From positions 27,855,847 to 27,919,846 of the forward strand of contig OX463859.1 of the NCBI GenBank assembly GCA_949825065.1: a DNA stretch of 64,000 bases, written 5' to 3'. Position 1 is the stretch's first letter, and the number at the start of each line of letters is the position of its first letter. The position numbers were made by a program, and so were the translations under genes. This DNA comes from Odontocerum albicorne (lineage: Eukaryota > Arthropoda > Insecta > Trichoptera > Odontoceridae). Below, in pieces: positions 1 through 10,379 of this stretch. A model generated the notes under the pieces. The model was not told the origin of the DNA, did no database searches, and saw only the letters and a list, made by a program, of their open reading frames with translations.

Positions 1-370
1 GCGCGACAGAGGCCGGTGCACCGATTATCCCACCCAAGTGTCGGCCCTGCTGGACAGCACTGGTCATTTCATGTGTGAATTTCTCTTTGGTGCAAGACAA
101 TCAGGTATTGCAGATACTGTCGTGTGTACTTTTCACCATAGATACAGAAACTCGATCTCTTGATATATTTAATCTCTTGAGAACTTGCGGGGGTGATTTT
201 GGTGCACCGGGCTGCATGAACAGAGTAAGGAATAAATATATTTTTTTATTTAATATTGTTATATATAAAACAAACTTTTGCCAAAGCCAAAGGCTTTTAT
301 ACAAATGTACGAGTATTTCTTAAGAACTAATCTAATTTATATATTATATCTATGAACTGACTTCATTTAA
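1..370. other. Unassigned sequence at left edge
   Basis: The first 70 bases are GC-richer than the rest and could be the edge of an element cut by the window border. No recognised protein motif, terminal repeat or tRNA-like box is seen. The short open frames on both strands here overlap each other and look like chance. Confidence 0.4.
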
Positions 371-977
371 ATTTATTTATTTATTAAACACTTTTATTGC
401 AATACAATCTGGCGGGTTTATTGCCAGGCGGCAATCTCTTCCAGCCAACCAGACAAAAGTAAATGAAGCAAGTTACATGGTCGCATAAATCATTCAAATG
501 ACTATGCATCCCCACGAAATCCATAAACACATGCGTGAGCACATTCCCACGAACCCCACATAGACGGACAATCACCCGAACATTATTTTTCATATAAAGT
601 GAGATATCATCAATCAAAAGGAAAGGAATGGATGGTGAAGAGAAAAGGAAAAGAAAAATCAGGAATGAAACGCGTTATTTTACTGACTATAAATTAAGAG
701 TTTTTTCAGTCGCTTCTTAAAGCATGCCAAGGACGGAGCGAGTCTTATATTGGTTTGTAACTGATTCCAGGGTCTCACTGCATGGACAGTAAAGGACGAC
801 GTAAAGAAAGAGGAGCGGTGAACCGGAAAAACGGGCGGGACAGTTAAGGGTGTTATACAATAGAGACAGTATGTGAATTTGGCGTCTATTTCTAACATTC
901 AACCAGTTCAATGCCTTCTGGTATGACGTTATATAGTATCGTCGTACTTTCGTAGGTTGAAAATGAATCTTAGACAC
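371..977 (-). mobile_element. LINE-A 3' end (5'-truncated)
   Basis: A 5'-truncated non-LTR retrotransposon read on the minus strand. The coding part (about 977-680) shows the RT C-terminal pattern 'LNWLNVRNRRQIHILSLLYN' followed by a frame change and 'SSFFTSSFTVHAVRPWNQLQ', ending 'FKKRLKKLLIYSQ' and a stop. The non-coding tail (about 680-371) has the recurring 3' UTR and a hairpin ATTGCC-AGGC-GGCAAT near position 420. It ends in a TAAA-rich tail at 371. The two coding pieces sit in different frames, so the copy is dead. The same tail recurs at 1712, 8700, 28405, 32985, 36850 and 53839. Confidence 0.85.
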
Positions 978-1169
978 ACATTACTAGATGCAATTTAATT
1001 TTCATTAATCTAAATATTTAATTTGCTAAAAATATTAACACCTACATATTAGTAATAACTAGATAGTAATGTTTACAACTAATTAATAAGCACGTACATG
1101 TCCACTCGTTCAGGCTACTTGTATTCCATCACATTCACTTAGACCTTGGTCCTCCGTGTTAATACTGTA

Positions 1170-1505
1170 GGTGGACTAGTCAGGCAACATAAGATGCTTT
1201 CGAAGCCAATGCTTATAATGGAAAGATAGATCGGATTTACTCTTGTAAGCTCCCAGGGCAGCGATTAGAGAATTGATACGGTCCTGTTGGCTTTTATACA
1301 ACTTCATGGTCAAAGCGAGGATGTGGTGTTGGAGGGTTTCTTCTAGCTGTCCAGCGTGAAGTCGGGAGAGGTTTGTTCTGGGATGGGTGGTGAAAGAGAT
1401 CTTGAAAGCATTGTTCTGCCCTCGTTGAAGATTGAGGTGATCCGTGTTGCTCACACTACCTCAAACGGGTGCAACATAGGTCAAGAGGGAATAAATCTTA
1501 ATGGT
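1170..1505 (-). mobile_element. Jockey-like LINE RT C-terminal fragment
   Basis: The minus strand encodes a region with the non-LTR pattern of a YxxPVW-like stretch ('SLLTYVAPV') followed by 'LQRGQNNAFKISF', a 'TNLSRLH' segment and 'HHILALTMKLYKSQQDRINS'. This matches the usual Jockey/I-type C-terminus, where 'LQ..QNKALR' is followed by 'LH' and then a helix ending in 'N..I..L'. A stop codon follows the 'APV' stretch, and only about 110 residues remain, so this is a relic. Base composition is GC-richer than the flanks, as expected of a coding remnant. The clade call is inferred. Confidence 0.65.
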
Positions 1506-1711
1506 AAATCACAACCATGAAAAACTCAAAACACCCATGAAAAATAATAATCATACATCAGTGCTATACTTGTATTTAGGTCGAACATAAGGGTTGGTAC
1601 ATTTTTATGATAGCATATTTTTAGGTACAATATTTTACGATTATTTAATCGTTGTGAAGCTCGTACGAGCAATATTTCAATAACGTGTCGAAGCTGAAAA
1701 CGTTTGGATCT

Positions 1712-2205
1712 TATTTATTTAACACTTTTATTGCAAATACAATCTAGTGGGTTTATTGCCAGGGGGCAATCTCTTCCAACCAACCAGACAAAAGTAAAAT
1801 ACGCAAGTTACGTGGTCGCATAAATCATTCAAATGACTATCCATCCCCACGAAATCAATAAACGTATACGTGAGCATATGCCCACTAACCCCACAAAGAC
1901 GGAGAATCACCCGAACATTATTTTTCATATAAAGTGAGATATCATCAATCAAAAGGAAAGGAGGGATGGTTGAGAGGGAAGGAAAAGAAAAATCAGGAAT
2001 GAAACGCGTTATTTTACTGACTAGAAATTAAGAGTTTTTTCAGTCGCTTCTTAAAGCATGCCACGGACGGAGCGAGTCTTATATTGGTTTGTAACTGATT
2101 CCAGAGTCTCACTGTTTGGACAGTAAAGGACGACGTAAAAAAAGAGGAGCGGTAAACTGGAAAGGCCAATAGACAATCTCTGTTTGAGCGTAGGGTAGAT
2201 CTTAG
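1712..2205 (-). mobile_element. LINE-A 3' end, second copy
   Basis: A second, shorter LINE-A copy on the minus strand. It has 'FFTSSFTVQTVRLWNQLQTN' and 'FKKRLKKLLISSQ' with a stop near 2014. It shares the 3' UTR and the hairpin ATTGCC-AGGG-GGCAAT near 1755, and ends in a TAAA-type tail at about 1712. It is clearly close to the copy at 371-977 but independently truncated at its 5' end. Confidence 0.85.
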
Positions 2206-2585
2206 TATTATCACTTAATATAAATTAACTATTATAATGTATAATATTCAAAGGTTCTCGATCACTGTTTTTAAATTCGCGTGTTATAAAATAATATTGC
2301 AAAAGTATAGTATTTTTCAAATACAATAAACCTTAATGGTTATTATTATCATGTATTTTGGACTGTGAGATTTTGGCAAAATAATTATCAAATATACAGT
2401 GAAATTGCTTGCATTATTAAATAACTCAATGTCAGGGGTGACGATGACGAACAAATAAATTAAATACATGTAATAATAAAAATTCATAATTCATACTCAA
2501 GTAATGTTATTCAATACATATAGGCGGTCGTGGTCTAATGATTAGTTTTTCTGTAGATTATATGCTACGAGTACGTGCCATAAAT

Positions 2586-2668
2586 TATTATTATGTCGCT
2601 ATAAAATTCTTATTATGTCGCTATAAAATTCTAATTATGTCGCTTCAAAACTTTTATTATGTCGCTAT
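2586..2668 (+). repeat. Minisatellite, about 22 bp x 4
   Basis: Four tandem units of TTATTATGTCGCTATAAAAT type are seen. The third and fourth have substitutions. No coding meaning is apparent. Confidence 0.85.
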
Positions 2669-2742
2669 AAAAAAAACAACACAAAAATCAAAAGGCTGCA
2701 GTGGATTAAACCTACCGATCGTCTTGGAAGTGTTATATGCTT

Positions 2743-3420
2743 GTCATACAAACTTTGTGCTTGTTCTGTAAAGAATGCATACTTGCTGAAGTGCAACAAC
2801 TTGCACACCTTGAACCAATACACGCACAGCCGTTTTCCATCCACAATATTTTTTTAATCCACTTTGCACGGATTTTTCTAGTTACGCCAAGACGGTTTAG
2901 TTAATTTTCGTTAGGAAGAATATCAGCCAGGATTCTTCTCATATTGCTAGGCGGTGCCGAGAACATATCCACAGTGTCACTCAGTTGGTTCAATATCTCT
3001 ATACCACGCGTGATACAAACTTTGTGTTTGATCTGTAAAGAATGCGTGCTTGCTGAAAACAACTTGCACACCTTGAACCAATACACGCACAGGCGTTTTC
3101 CATCCACAATATTTTTTTAATCCACTTTGCACGCATTTCTCTAGTTACGCCAAGATAGTCTAGTTAGCTTTCGTTAGGAGGAATATCAGCCACGATTCTT
3201 CTCATACTGCTAGGCGGTACCGAGAATATATCTACAGTGTCATTCAGTTGGTTCAATATCTCTATACCACGCTTGACAGTGTTTAGCCAAGATATTTGTT
3301 CCGTAAGTTGGTATGTAGAACGGAGGGTGATTCCTTGCACTGCTATAACAAATTTATTAGGGACATATAATCTGATTACTTCTAGTATCACAGATAAAAC
3401 AACCTTGAAAAACTTTTAGT
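2743..3420 (-). mobile_element. LINE-D C-terminal tail, tandemly duplicated
   Basis: Two head-to-tail units of about 270 bp (from about 2743 and about 3012). Each contains the minus-strand C-terminal segment 'GIEILNQLSDTVDMFSAPPS' or 'GIEILNQLNDTVDIFSVPPS', ending 'ADILPNEN' or 'ADIPPNES' before a stop. The right unit extends upstream to 'EVIRLYVPNKFVIAVQGITL' (3391-3164). The same tail occurs at 15990-16190 and 52575-52735, the latter downstream of a recognisable RT domain, which ties it to LINE-D. The C-terminal position is inferred from that copy. Confidence 0.65.
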
Positions 3421-3668
3421 AGGAATATCACAGTGGATTCTAACCTTTTTGTCAAACTGTACTATACGTTTCTTACCTAGCTTAAATAACAAAATGTTTT
3501 ACAATCTGTGGATTAAAACTAACATACGAACTGAATAGGAGCCGACTATCCTGATATATAGGAAACCAGCAGCTTTTAAACGACCAGCCTTTATACTCAT
3601 AGCATAATGTTTGACAACAGTTTAACAATGGTTTTGTTAAGCGAAACAGCATACAGGATAATATAATA

Positions 3669-4772
3669 TTCAACCCTACATTGCGCAATGATGCACATAT
3701 GAATCAACAGAAGTTTTTCTAAATATTTTTGTGTTGAGTGGTATAAACATCGACTCACACACTGTTACTTATGTAGGATACCTACCTAAATAAATATTTA
3801 ATTGTCAAAATAAATAAGTGAATTGTTAAACATAATTAAATTAAATTAATTATTGTTAAAATAGTAAACATACAGGGTCAATGACCGATGAAGTATTTAC
3901 AGATTGTCACACGCCAGGAACAACAACAATGTTTACTATTTTATAGTATTTGCGACTTGTCTAGCCATCTCCGAATACAAATAAATATCTACCCGCCAAT
4001 GCACGCGCTAGAGTAAGACAGAATATGTATCGCGAACTGGTTCACTCATTTGTATAAATTACCCGCGTGCCGAGAAATAAAGATTATTATCATTCATTCA
4101 ACTGTCAAGACTTATTATTGATTGCCCGCTGTCCACTTTCGCTTTCATCCACATTCTTGAGTATTTATATTTAAATAAATACAAATCAAAATCATCACGA
4201 CGTATCAAGATAAGCAACTCGCTACATTGATGGCCCTGAACGAGAAGGAACGCAGAATCGACTAAAACGAATATAGCGATGTCGATATCAACATCATCAG
4301 CACGTCCTAATAGGACACATGCTACATTGATAACGACCATCGCTACACTTACATGATCCAATAATCTCCATGCTTTAAAACCACATAGGTTTAATAGAAA
4401 ACTGTTTTACTGGTCAATTTGGCAGTTGAAGTTTGACTTGTTGCGCGTAGATGACTTTTGTGATTTGTTCCAGTTTGAAATCAAATTACTTTATTATTGG
4501 TGATCAACGAACGCTTATTTTTTTTCTTTTATTCTTTAGTACATATGTGTAAAATAAGTGAAGTAAAATATATAATTTCATTTATATCATATAATTAACT
4601 TACAAATGCGCAGTGATTCATATATGAACCATACTCTTTTTTTAAATATAAATATACTCGTACAATATAAAAACAAATTTTTTTTTTTATTATTTTCATG
4701 TTCCAGTACATATTTAATGCATAAATATATTTTTATTTTTAAAATAAAAAAAATCGCGCATCGTAGGGTTAA
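3669..4772. mobile_element. piggyBac-type MITE, family 1, with a 0.6-kb insert
   Basis: The left end reads CCCTACATTGCGCAATGATG and the right end, inverted, reads CCCTACGATGCGCG, followed by TTAA at 4769-4772. The left flank is TTCAA, a decayed TTAA. Both ends match the compact copy at 8137-8658 in inverted orientation. That copy's sequence is interrupted here between about 3769 and 4348. The inserted stretch is flanked by TTAC on both sides. TTAA target choice and CCC-starting termini are typical of the piggyBac superfamily. No transposase remains. Confidence 0.7.
3769..4348. other. Insert inside MITE family 1
   Basis: This stretch is absent from the compact copy at 8137-8658. It contains an inverted pair TAGTAAACAT (about 3862) and ATGTTTACTA (about 3930), so it may itself hold a small hairpin element. 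Its type is not recognised. Confidence 0.45.
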
Positions 4773-5039
4773 AACAAGATACTAAAATGTTTTTTTTCGT
4801 TCAGATTGTAAAATTAAATTTTGTAAAACATCTATGATGCCTTTTTTTAAATATTAACTTTTTAAAACAGAGATTTATTTGTCTATCAGATTCTGTAGCT
4901 ATCAGAGGGTGTAAGATACACCGCATAACATGTTTTTTTAACAATTTAGATATAGGGTCCAAAATTTTTCAATGATATCGATATTCGATGCAAACAACTC
5001 GAGTGTTTTTTTTATTTAGTTAAAGTTTGTAATCCAACC

Positions 5040-5525
5040 ATATGCCACTCTTTTAAGGATTCTTGGAACTGATACCTGTAGCGTTCTGTATCCGGACCAT
5101 CAATTTTGCCACACGTCGCGCAAGTAGGAGGCAACAGATATCGTTCAATCATTCACAACAATCAGGTCCCGCCCAGAGCATGTAGTCCCGATGTTCGGAC
5201 AAACTAGCATATGTTGTGACTCCTGTATATCCCCACAATGACTTTCACTGTTACTTTCGTTCAAGGAACTCCATTTATGCATGTTCACCTTCTATCTAGT
5301 CACCCTATATGTTTACCCCTACTCGGAATCTATTTAGTGATCTCCAAGTAGGCTAATTTCACATTTTTTAATAAAATACATTCATCACCTTTGGAATGAA
5401 GTAAGTTAATGAACATGTCCTAACATCGTCCATCGGAGAAAAACAAAACATCGTTCTGGATAGCAAATTATTAGAGTATCCTCATTTGCACACGGGGTGT
5501 CTTTATTGAATGATTTTTCTGAAAT
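5040..5525. other. Unassigned, contains a short dispersed repeat
   Basis: No gene is seen. The stretch around 5355-5440 (TTCACATTT, then ACACCTTTGGAAT-like) recurs at 6290-6370 just before a mariner relic, so it belongs to a dispersed repeat of unknown type. Confidence 0.4.
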
Positions 5526-5527
5526 AT

Positions 5528-5690
5528 GTTGTTTATAGTTAAGGCATTAACGTTGTGGAGGTTTAAAGACATTGTAATTTATTTTTATCAAACACTGTTT
5601 ATTCCACTTTTTTGTGACGGTATAACCCCGTTATACCGGGTTATACCGTCACAAAAAAGTGGAATAAACAGTGTTTGATAAAAATAAATT
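5528..5690. mobile_element. Penelope-like element terminus, head-to-head pair
   Basis: The left half matches, in antisense, the outer end of the PLE at 45590-45700 (AAGGCATTAACGTTGTGGAG, then TTTATTCCAC and GACGGTATAACC). It then reverses at about 5627-5640, giving a near-perfect inverted repeat of about 65-bp arms. No coding sequence remains. PLEs are known to carry terminal repeats in direct or inverted order, so this is best read as a solo or collapsed terminal structure. Confidence 0.75.
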
Positions 5691-5721
5691 ACCTATTTTC
5701 TGAAACCCATATTTTCCAGAT

Positions 5722-5796
5722 GTCACCTTTTACGAGAGCTTTATCCAGTCGTCAAAACACTTAACGACTGGATAAAGCTCTCGTAAAAGATGTGAC
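5722..5796. repeat. Foldback hairpin, about 32-bp arms
   Basis: The arm CTTTTACGAGAGCTTTATCC is repeated inverted about 10 bases later, with the outer GTCAC/GTGAC also paired. It lies 30 bp from the PLE terminus. It could be a tiny foldback element or a microhomology-driven inversion. Confidence 0.85.
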
Positions 5797-6374
5797 TGAA
5801 CAAAATGGCCGACAAACACGCAGGACCAAACAAACTGACCGTTAGGATCTCCCCTACACGCCAGGTGCGCCAACTTCGAAACAAAAATTTTCCCCCGGCC
5901 TCAGGAGGCCCTTGTTACCTTACTTTCTAGATGACCCTCGTATATTGTGTAGCGCATGAAGGAGTGTTTATGTGTTAATAACATATTGGCTGAGCTGGTA
6001 AATAAATTGTATTGTGTTTGACTAGCAAATATTCACTATATTGAACATCAGAATTCATTTAAAATAAACATTAGAAGTGTTGTGACATGTGTGGGAAAAT
6101 CAATATAACAGGCAATAAAAAGACAGCAAGAAAACTTAAGTACATTTGCGTGTATCGCATTTTTTCCTTTGCGGCTGTAAATAAGTATTAAGTACCAAAA
6201 AACAACGTATTTTGTTCCATCTTTAAAAATAATACCAAAAACCACTCAAACGATTTCAGTCAACAATGACCAAAAAAAAAGTGCTAAACTTTCACATTTC
6301 GTAATAAAACACATTCAACACCTTTGGAATAAAGTTAGCAGACGAACATTTAGTCCTAACATCATCTTTCATTC

Positions 6375-6985
6375 TGCAAATGCAGCGGCTCAACACTGCA
6401 ATTCAACAAAAAAGGCCGGATCGGCAATATGGCGTTATTCTGTAACACGGTAACGCCCGCCCTTTATATCGCCAACATTACGAAAAATGTCATTCAAACG
6501 CTTGGTTGGGAAGTCCTGCCGTACCCTCCATATTCTCCAGACCTCGTGCCGTCAGATTTCCACATTTTCCGGTCGCTTTCGAACAATTTGCGCGGCGTTT
6601 GCTTCAATAATGACGTCGAATTGCGGACATGGCTGAACGAATTCCTCGAGTCAATACCGGATGTTTTTTATCGCACAAGCATTGAAAAACTTGTAGAACA
6701 TTGGCAAGAAGTTGTAAATAATCAAGGAGAATACATTATTTATTTATTTATTTATTATTACACATGACAAGAAATATACACAATTTGAGAAAAACAACAG
6801 ATAATTTGATTTGGACATACAATTTTAATGGATCTGGGTTTGTTGCCTTTCATTTGTCGTATTGACTAACTTGTAAAATAATGAAGGAAATTACATTAAT
6901 GACTAATTTGCTGTAATTTTTTTTTGTGTCCTCTTGTTCTCTTCATTTGAAAAAAAACGGACGCAACTTATGTTTTTTTTTTTTT
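6375..6985 (+). mobile_element. Mariner transposase C-terminal relic
   Basis: Reading plus, the sequence holds the second half of a mariner transposase: 'NTAIQQKRPDRQYGVIL', a decayed HDNARPH block (HGNARP-like), 'VIQTLGWEVLPYPPYSPDL', 'SDFHIFRSL' and 'KLVEHWQEVVNNQGEYI' up to about 6735. The last catalytic Asp (SDFH) is kept, while the second block is broken. The end of the gene is split by a LINE-B 3' fragment. The mariner end sequence, with ACGGACGCAACTTATG, resumes at 6899 and runs to about 6978. The N-terminal half and left TIR are missing. It is the same mariner family as the copies at 56.6 and 62.1 kb, judged by the shared end sequence. Confidence 0.85.
6739..6891 (-). mobile_element. 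LINE-B 3' fragment inserted in mariner
   Basis: A 153-bp, 5'-truncated LINE-B tail in minus orientation. It matches 46920-47040 (CAACAAACCCAGATCCATTA, then CTTGTCATGTGTAATAATAA). It is flanked by the direct repeat TACATTA at 6732-6738 and 6892-6898, a target-site duplication. The host mariner reads through the site when the insert is ignored, so the LINE inserted after the mariner. Confidence 0.85.
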
Positions 6986-6989
6986 TAAT

Positions 6990-7375
6990 GAGTTGAGCTA
7001 ATGGGCAACCTGGCTTATGACGCACCAGGTTTATAACCCCGGGATTGTGTTTGGACTCTCTGAAGTGGTTCTATGGAGACCCACTTCTTTGCCTGCACAA
7101 CTTATGTTAACACCCAATATATAAAAACCATTTTGATACCATACCAGTGTTATAAAAGACACAATTCTGAAACCATGTATATGACGTGGGTTAATCGTCT
7201 AGCTATCAAATTTTCTAATATAAGAAATTGGTTTTATTCAATAATCAAATCATATAAAAAAAGGTTCTGAATTCAAACTATGCTAAACCCAGGTTATTGA
7301 ATAACCTTGCAAATACGCTAATTTAACTAGCATACACGCATACGTATATACCATCACGCCGCTTCGAAGATGGCA
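6990..7375. other. Unassigned AT-rich stretch
   Basis: A fragment CACAACTTATGTTAACACCC (about 7099) resembles the mariner TIR seen at 57220, so this may be more mariner-end debris. Otherwise nothing is recognised. An imperfect inverted pair containing AACTAGCATACACGCATACG (about 7326) and its complement (about 7382-7403) is present. Confidence 0.35.
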
Positions 7376-7379
7376 TGTA

Positions 7380-7560
7380 ATCGTATGTATTCATGCTAGT
7401 TAATAGGTAGAAAGGAGAAAGCTCCAAATTTTCCCATGCGACACCTCTTCTTTCATCTTTCACCTCTTCTTCATCCATAAACCCTATCCTACAACTCTAA
7501 CTTTTTAAATTTCTTATATCAAAATATCACTTACTTGATCCAGCCATACTTTCCATAATT
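7380..7560 (-). mobile_element. LINE-C 3' end fragment
   Basis: Read on the minus strand it shows the LINE-C C-terminal and tail pattern: an AAAGTATGGCTGGATCAAGT-like stretch, a GTTTATGGATGAAGAAGAGG-like stretch, then a pyrimidine-rich tail. The same order occurs at 14110-14300 and 26500-26690 on the plus strand. It is badly decayed. Confidence 0.65.
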
Positions 7561-7601
7561 TAATTAGCACTACAATAAAAAAACTTTTATATTTATATAA
7601 A

Positions 7602-7642
7602 GAGAATTTTTATAACACTTACGTCCCGTTATAAAAATTCTC
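7602..7642. repeat. Perfect hairpin, 15-bp arms
   Basis: GAGAATTTTTATAAC is repeated exactly inverted after an 11-base loop. Confidence 0.9.
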
Positions 7643-8136
7643 TCCCATACGCTATTTAGAACTGTTGATAAAGTAACTATCATAAAAATGAAATAAAAAA
7701 TTGTAGAGAAAATATCAAGATCACACAATTCAAGATCAATCACAACTAATTTGAACCACATTCACACTTTGAAGAATTCAAAAAACACAATAACAAAGCT
7801 TTGGTTAGTTTCTTAGTTTGATCGACAGGTGCCGTAGCGACTGAGATACGGATGTGATCTGAACTGAGCCAAGCTTAGGTCAGACTGCATTTTCTCCTGC
7901 ATACATAGGCAAGCCTCAGTAGACATCTGTGTTGTTGGCCTCTCGCCAAATAGTAAGAGAGGTCAGGACTAACTTGGATGTATATTTTCAAAAAGGAACC
8001 TAAAAAATATTTTTGTGGTGTATTTAAAATATAAAAAAAAACGAAACTAAAAACGTAAATAAAAAAAATTATGTTATAATGGAAAAATCAGTCTCCCAGT
8101 CAAGATTTATAATTGTATTATATCACACTTTCTTTT

Positions 8137-8658
8137 TTAACCCTACAATGCGCAATTTTTTTTATTTCAAAAATAAAAATATATTTATGCATTAAATATA
8201 TACTGGAACATGAAAAATACAATTAAACTTTTTTTTTGTTTTTATATACTTATTTATATTTAAAAAAAAAGGGTATAGTTCATATATGAATCACTGCGCA
8301 TTTGTAAGTTTATTATATGATATAAATGAAATTATATATTTTACTTCACTTATTTTACACATATGTAATAAAGAATAAAAGAAAACAAAATGAGATTACG
8401 TTGATCACCAATAATAAAGTAATTTGATTTCAAACTGGAACCAATCACAAAAGTCATCTACGCGCAACAAGTCAAACTTCAACTGCAAAATTGACCGGTA
8501 AAACAGTTTTCTATTAAACCTATGTGGCTTTAAAGCATGGAGATTATTGTATCACATTTGTAACAGTGCATGAGTCGTTGTTTATACCACTCAACACAAA
8601 AATATTTAGAAAAACTTTGGTTGATTCATATGTGCATCATTGCGCACTGTAGGGTTAA
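8137..8658. mobile_element. piggyBac-type MITE, family 1, compact copy
   Basis: The element is bounded by TTAA on both sides (8137-8140 and 8655-8658). The termini are CCCTACAATGCGCA and, inverted, CCCTACAGTGCGCA, matching at 13 of 14 positions. A subterminal ATATGAATCA-type inverted pair is also seen. The interior is AT-rich and non-coding. TTAA duplication with CCC termini is the piggyBac signature. The element is too short to encode a transposase, so it must have been moved by an enzyme from elsewhere. Confidence 0.85.
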
Positions 8659-8699
8659 TAATCATAGATCTTAACAGTAGGGTTAATAATCATAGATAA

Positions 8700-8998
8700 A
8701 AAAATCGAGCTTTCTCTCCTCTCCACTATCTCTTCCTTTTCCTTTGATTGATGATATCTCACTTTATATGAAAAGGAATGTTCGGATGATTGTCCGTCTT
8801 TGTGGGGTTTGTGGGCATATGCTCACGTATGTGTTTATGGATTTCGTGGGATGGATAGTCATTTGAATGATTTATGCGACCATATAACTTGTTTCATTTA
8901 CTTTTGTCTGGTTGGTTGGAAGAGATTGTCACCTGGCAATAAGCCCCTTCAGATTGTATTTGCAATAAAAGTGTTAAATAAATAAATAAATAAACCTG
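8700..8998 (+). mobile_element. LINE-A 3' UTR copy
   Basis: Plus-strand LINE-A 3' UTR containing TTGATGATATCTCACTTTAT, the 'tggttggttggaagagatt' segment and the hairpin ATTGTC-ACCT-GGCAAT (one G.U pair), ending in (TAAA)n at about 8998. No RT coding part remains. The open frame across it is a chance frame shared by several copies. Confidence 0.85.
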
Positions 8999-9180
8999 GC
9001 GGGATATTGCCATATGGCAATATCTTCCAATCAACCAGAAAGATGTTAAAGTGACCTTTAGTAAAAACCAGTCTGGAATTCGTTTAAAATATCTGGATTA
9101 CAGCGAGATTTGAACCCTCAAATTCTGGGTTGAGAGACAGGAGTCTTACCAACTAAGCCACGGATGTCGTATGATTGAGG
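8999..9180 (-). mobile_element. SINE-B copy
   Basis: A minus-strand tRNA-derived SINE. The head (9175 inward) has a box A-like GTGGCTTAGTTGGTAAGACT and a box B-like GGGTTCAAATC. The body ends in the LINE-A-like tail with the perfect palindrome ATATTGCCATATGGCAATAT near 9005. Its tail touches the tail of the LINE-A copy on its left, giving a tail-to-tail junction. Confidence 0.85.
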
Positions 9181-9184
9181 TAAT

Positions 9185-9780
9185 GCCGAAGAAGTAACAT
9201 CCTGAACTCAACAACATTAAAAATATTTACCAAACCAGAAACGATTATAATTAAAAAAAGACATCTCGTCTGTACGAAATGAACACTCGTAACGGCGATG
9301 TTGCCGCAATGAATGAACTCGTATTAATCCCTTGTTGACATAAAAACAGGTACTTGAAGCACTGACCACTTTAGACCTTGGCAGTGTGTGCAATGCAAAC
9401 ACAAGACCACTTTTGACCAAGAACTGTACTGTACTTGAACGATACCTATTTTGGTCATAAATCAATTTATCTCGTTAAAAATACATTTTAATGTTTAATT
9501 TTAGTATTATTAGTTAATTAGGCAATTTATCTAATAAAAAAAATCGTCAAAAATGTGCCAATAATAATTTGAAGTAAAGCAGTCAGTATAGGAATATATT
9601 AGAAACTGCTTTAGTAATAAATTTTAAATACTTGTAAAATGTCAAAATATTTATCTTCAATTTCTAATACTGAGCACACACGTGAGAATTTTACAAGTAA
9701 CACTTTCTTGTAAGATATATAAAACAAGTAAATTAAAAAAAATTGAAAATGCACCAAACCAAAACATTTAAAATGCATGT
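9185..9780. other. Unassigned AT-rich stretch
   Basis: No gene or element recognised. The open frame on the minus strand (9465-9217) has no familiar motif. Confidence 0.35.
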
Positions 9781-9790
9781 TGTTAACATT

Positions 9791-10375
9791 AGGGCACTAC
9801 TAAAGCTGCCAGAGGTGATCTGTTCTTTGATCGATTTTTTTTTAAATGGAACATGAAAATGGATTTATTTAGAAATGGAACATGCAAATACATTTCAAAT
9901 TAATACAATCGAGCACTACTAAAGCTGCCAGAGGTGATCTGTTTTTTGATCGATTTTTTTGAAAATGGAACATGAAAATGGATTTATTTAAAAATGGAAC
10001 ATGCAAATACATTTCAAGTTAATACATTCGGGCACCACTAAAGCTGCCACAGGTGATCTGTTCTTTGATCGATTTTTTTGAAAATGGAACATGAAAATGG
10101 ATTTATTTAAAAATGGAACATACAAAAACACTTAAAATTCATGTTAATAACATTAATACATTCGGGCACTACTAAAGCTGCAAGAGGTGATTTGTTCTTC
10201 TCTGATCGATTTTTTTGAAAATGGAACATGAAAATGGATTTATTTAGAAATGGAACATGCAAAAACATTTAAAATTAATACATCCCAGCACTACTAAAGC
10301 TGCCAGAGGTGATTTGTTCTTCTCTGATCGATTTTTTATTAAATGGAACATGAAATATCAAATATATTTTTTATT
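9791..10375 (+). repeat. Tandem array, about 119-134 bp x 5
   Basis: Five units start near 9792, 9911, 10030, 10164 and 10287 with GGGCACTACTAAAGCTGCCA or close variants. Each holds AGGTGATCTGTTC, TGATCGATTTTTT and the doubled ATGGAACATG/AAAATGG motif. The last two units carry small insertions that break the 119-bp phase. No reading frame persists. Confidence 0.9.
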
Positions 10376-10379
10376 TACT

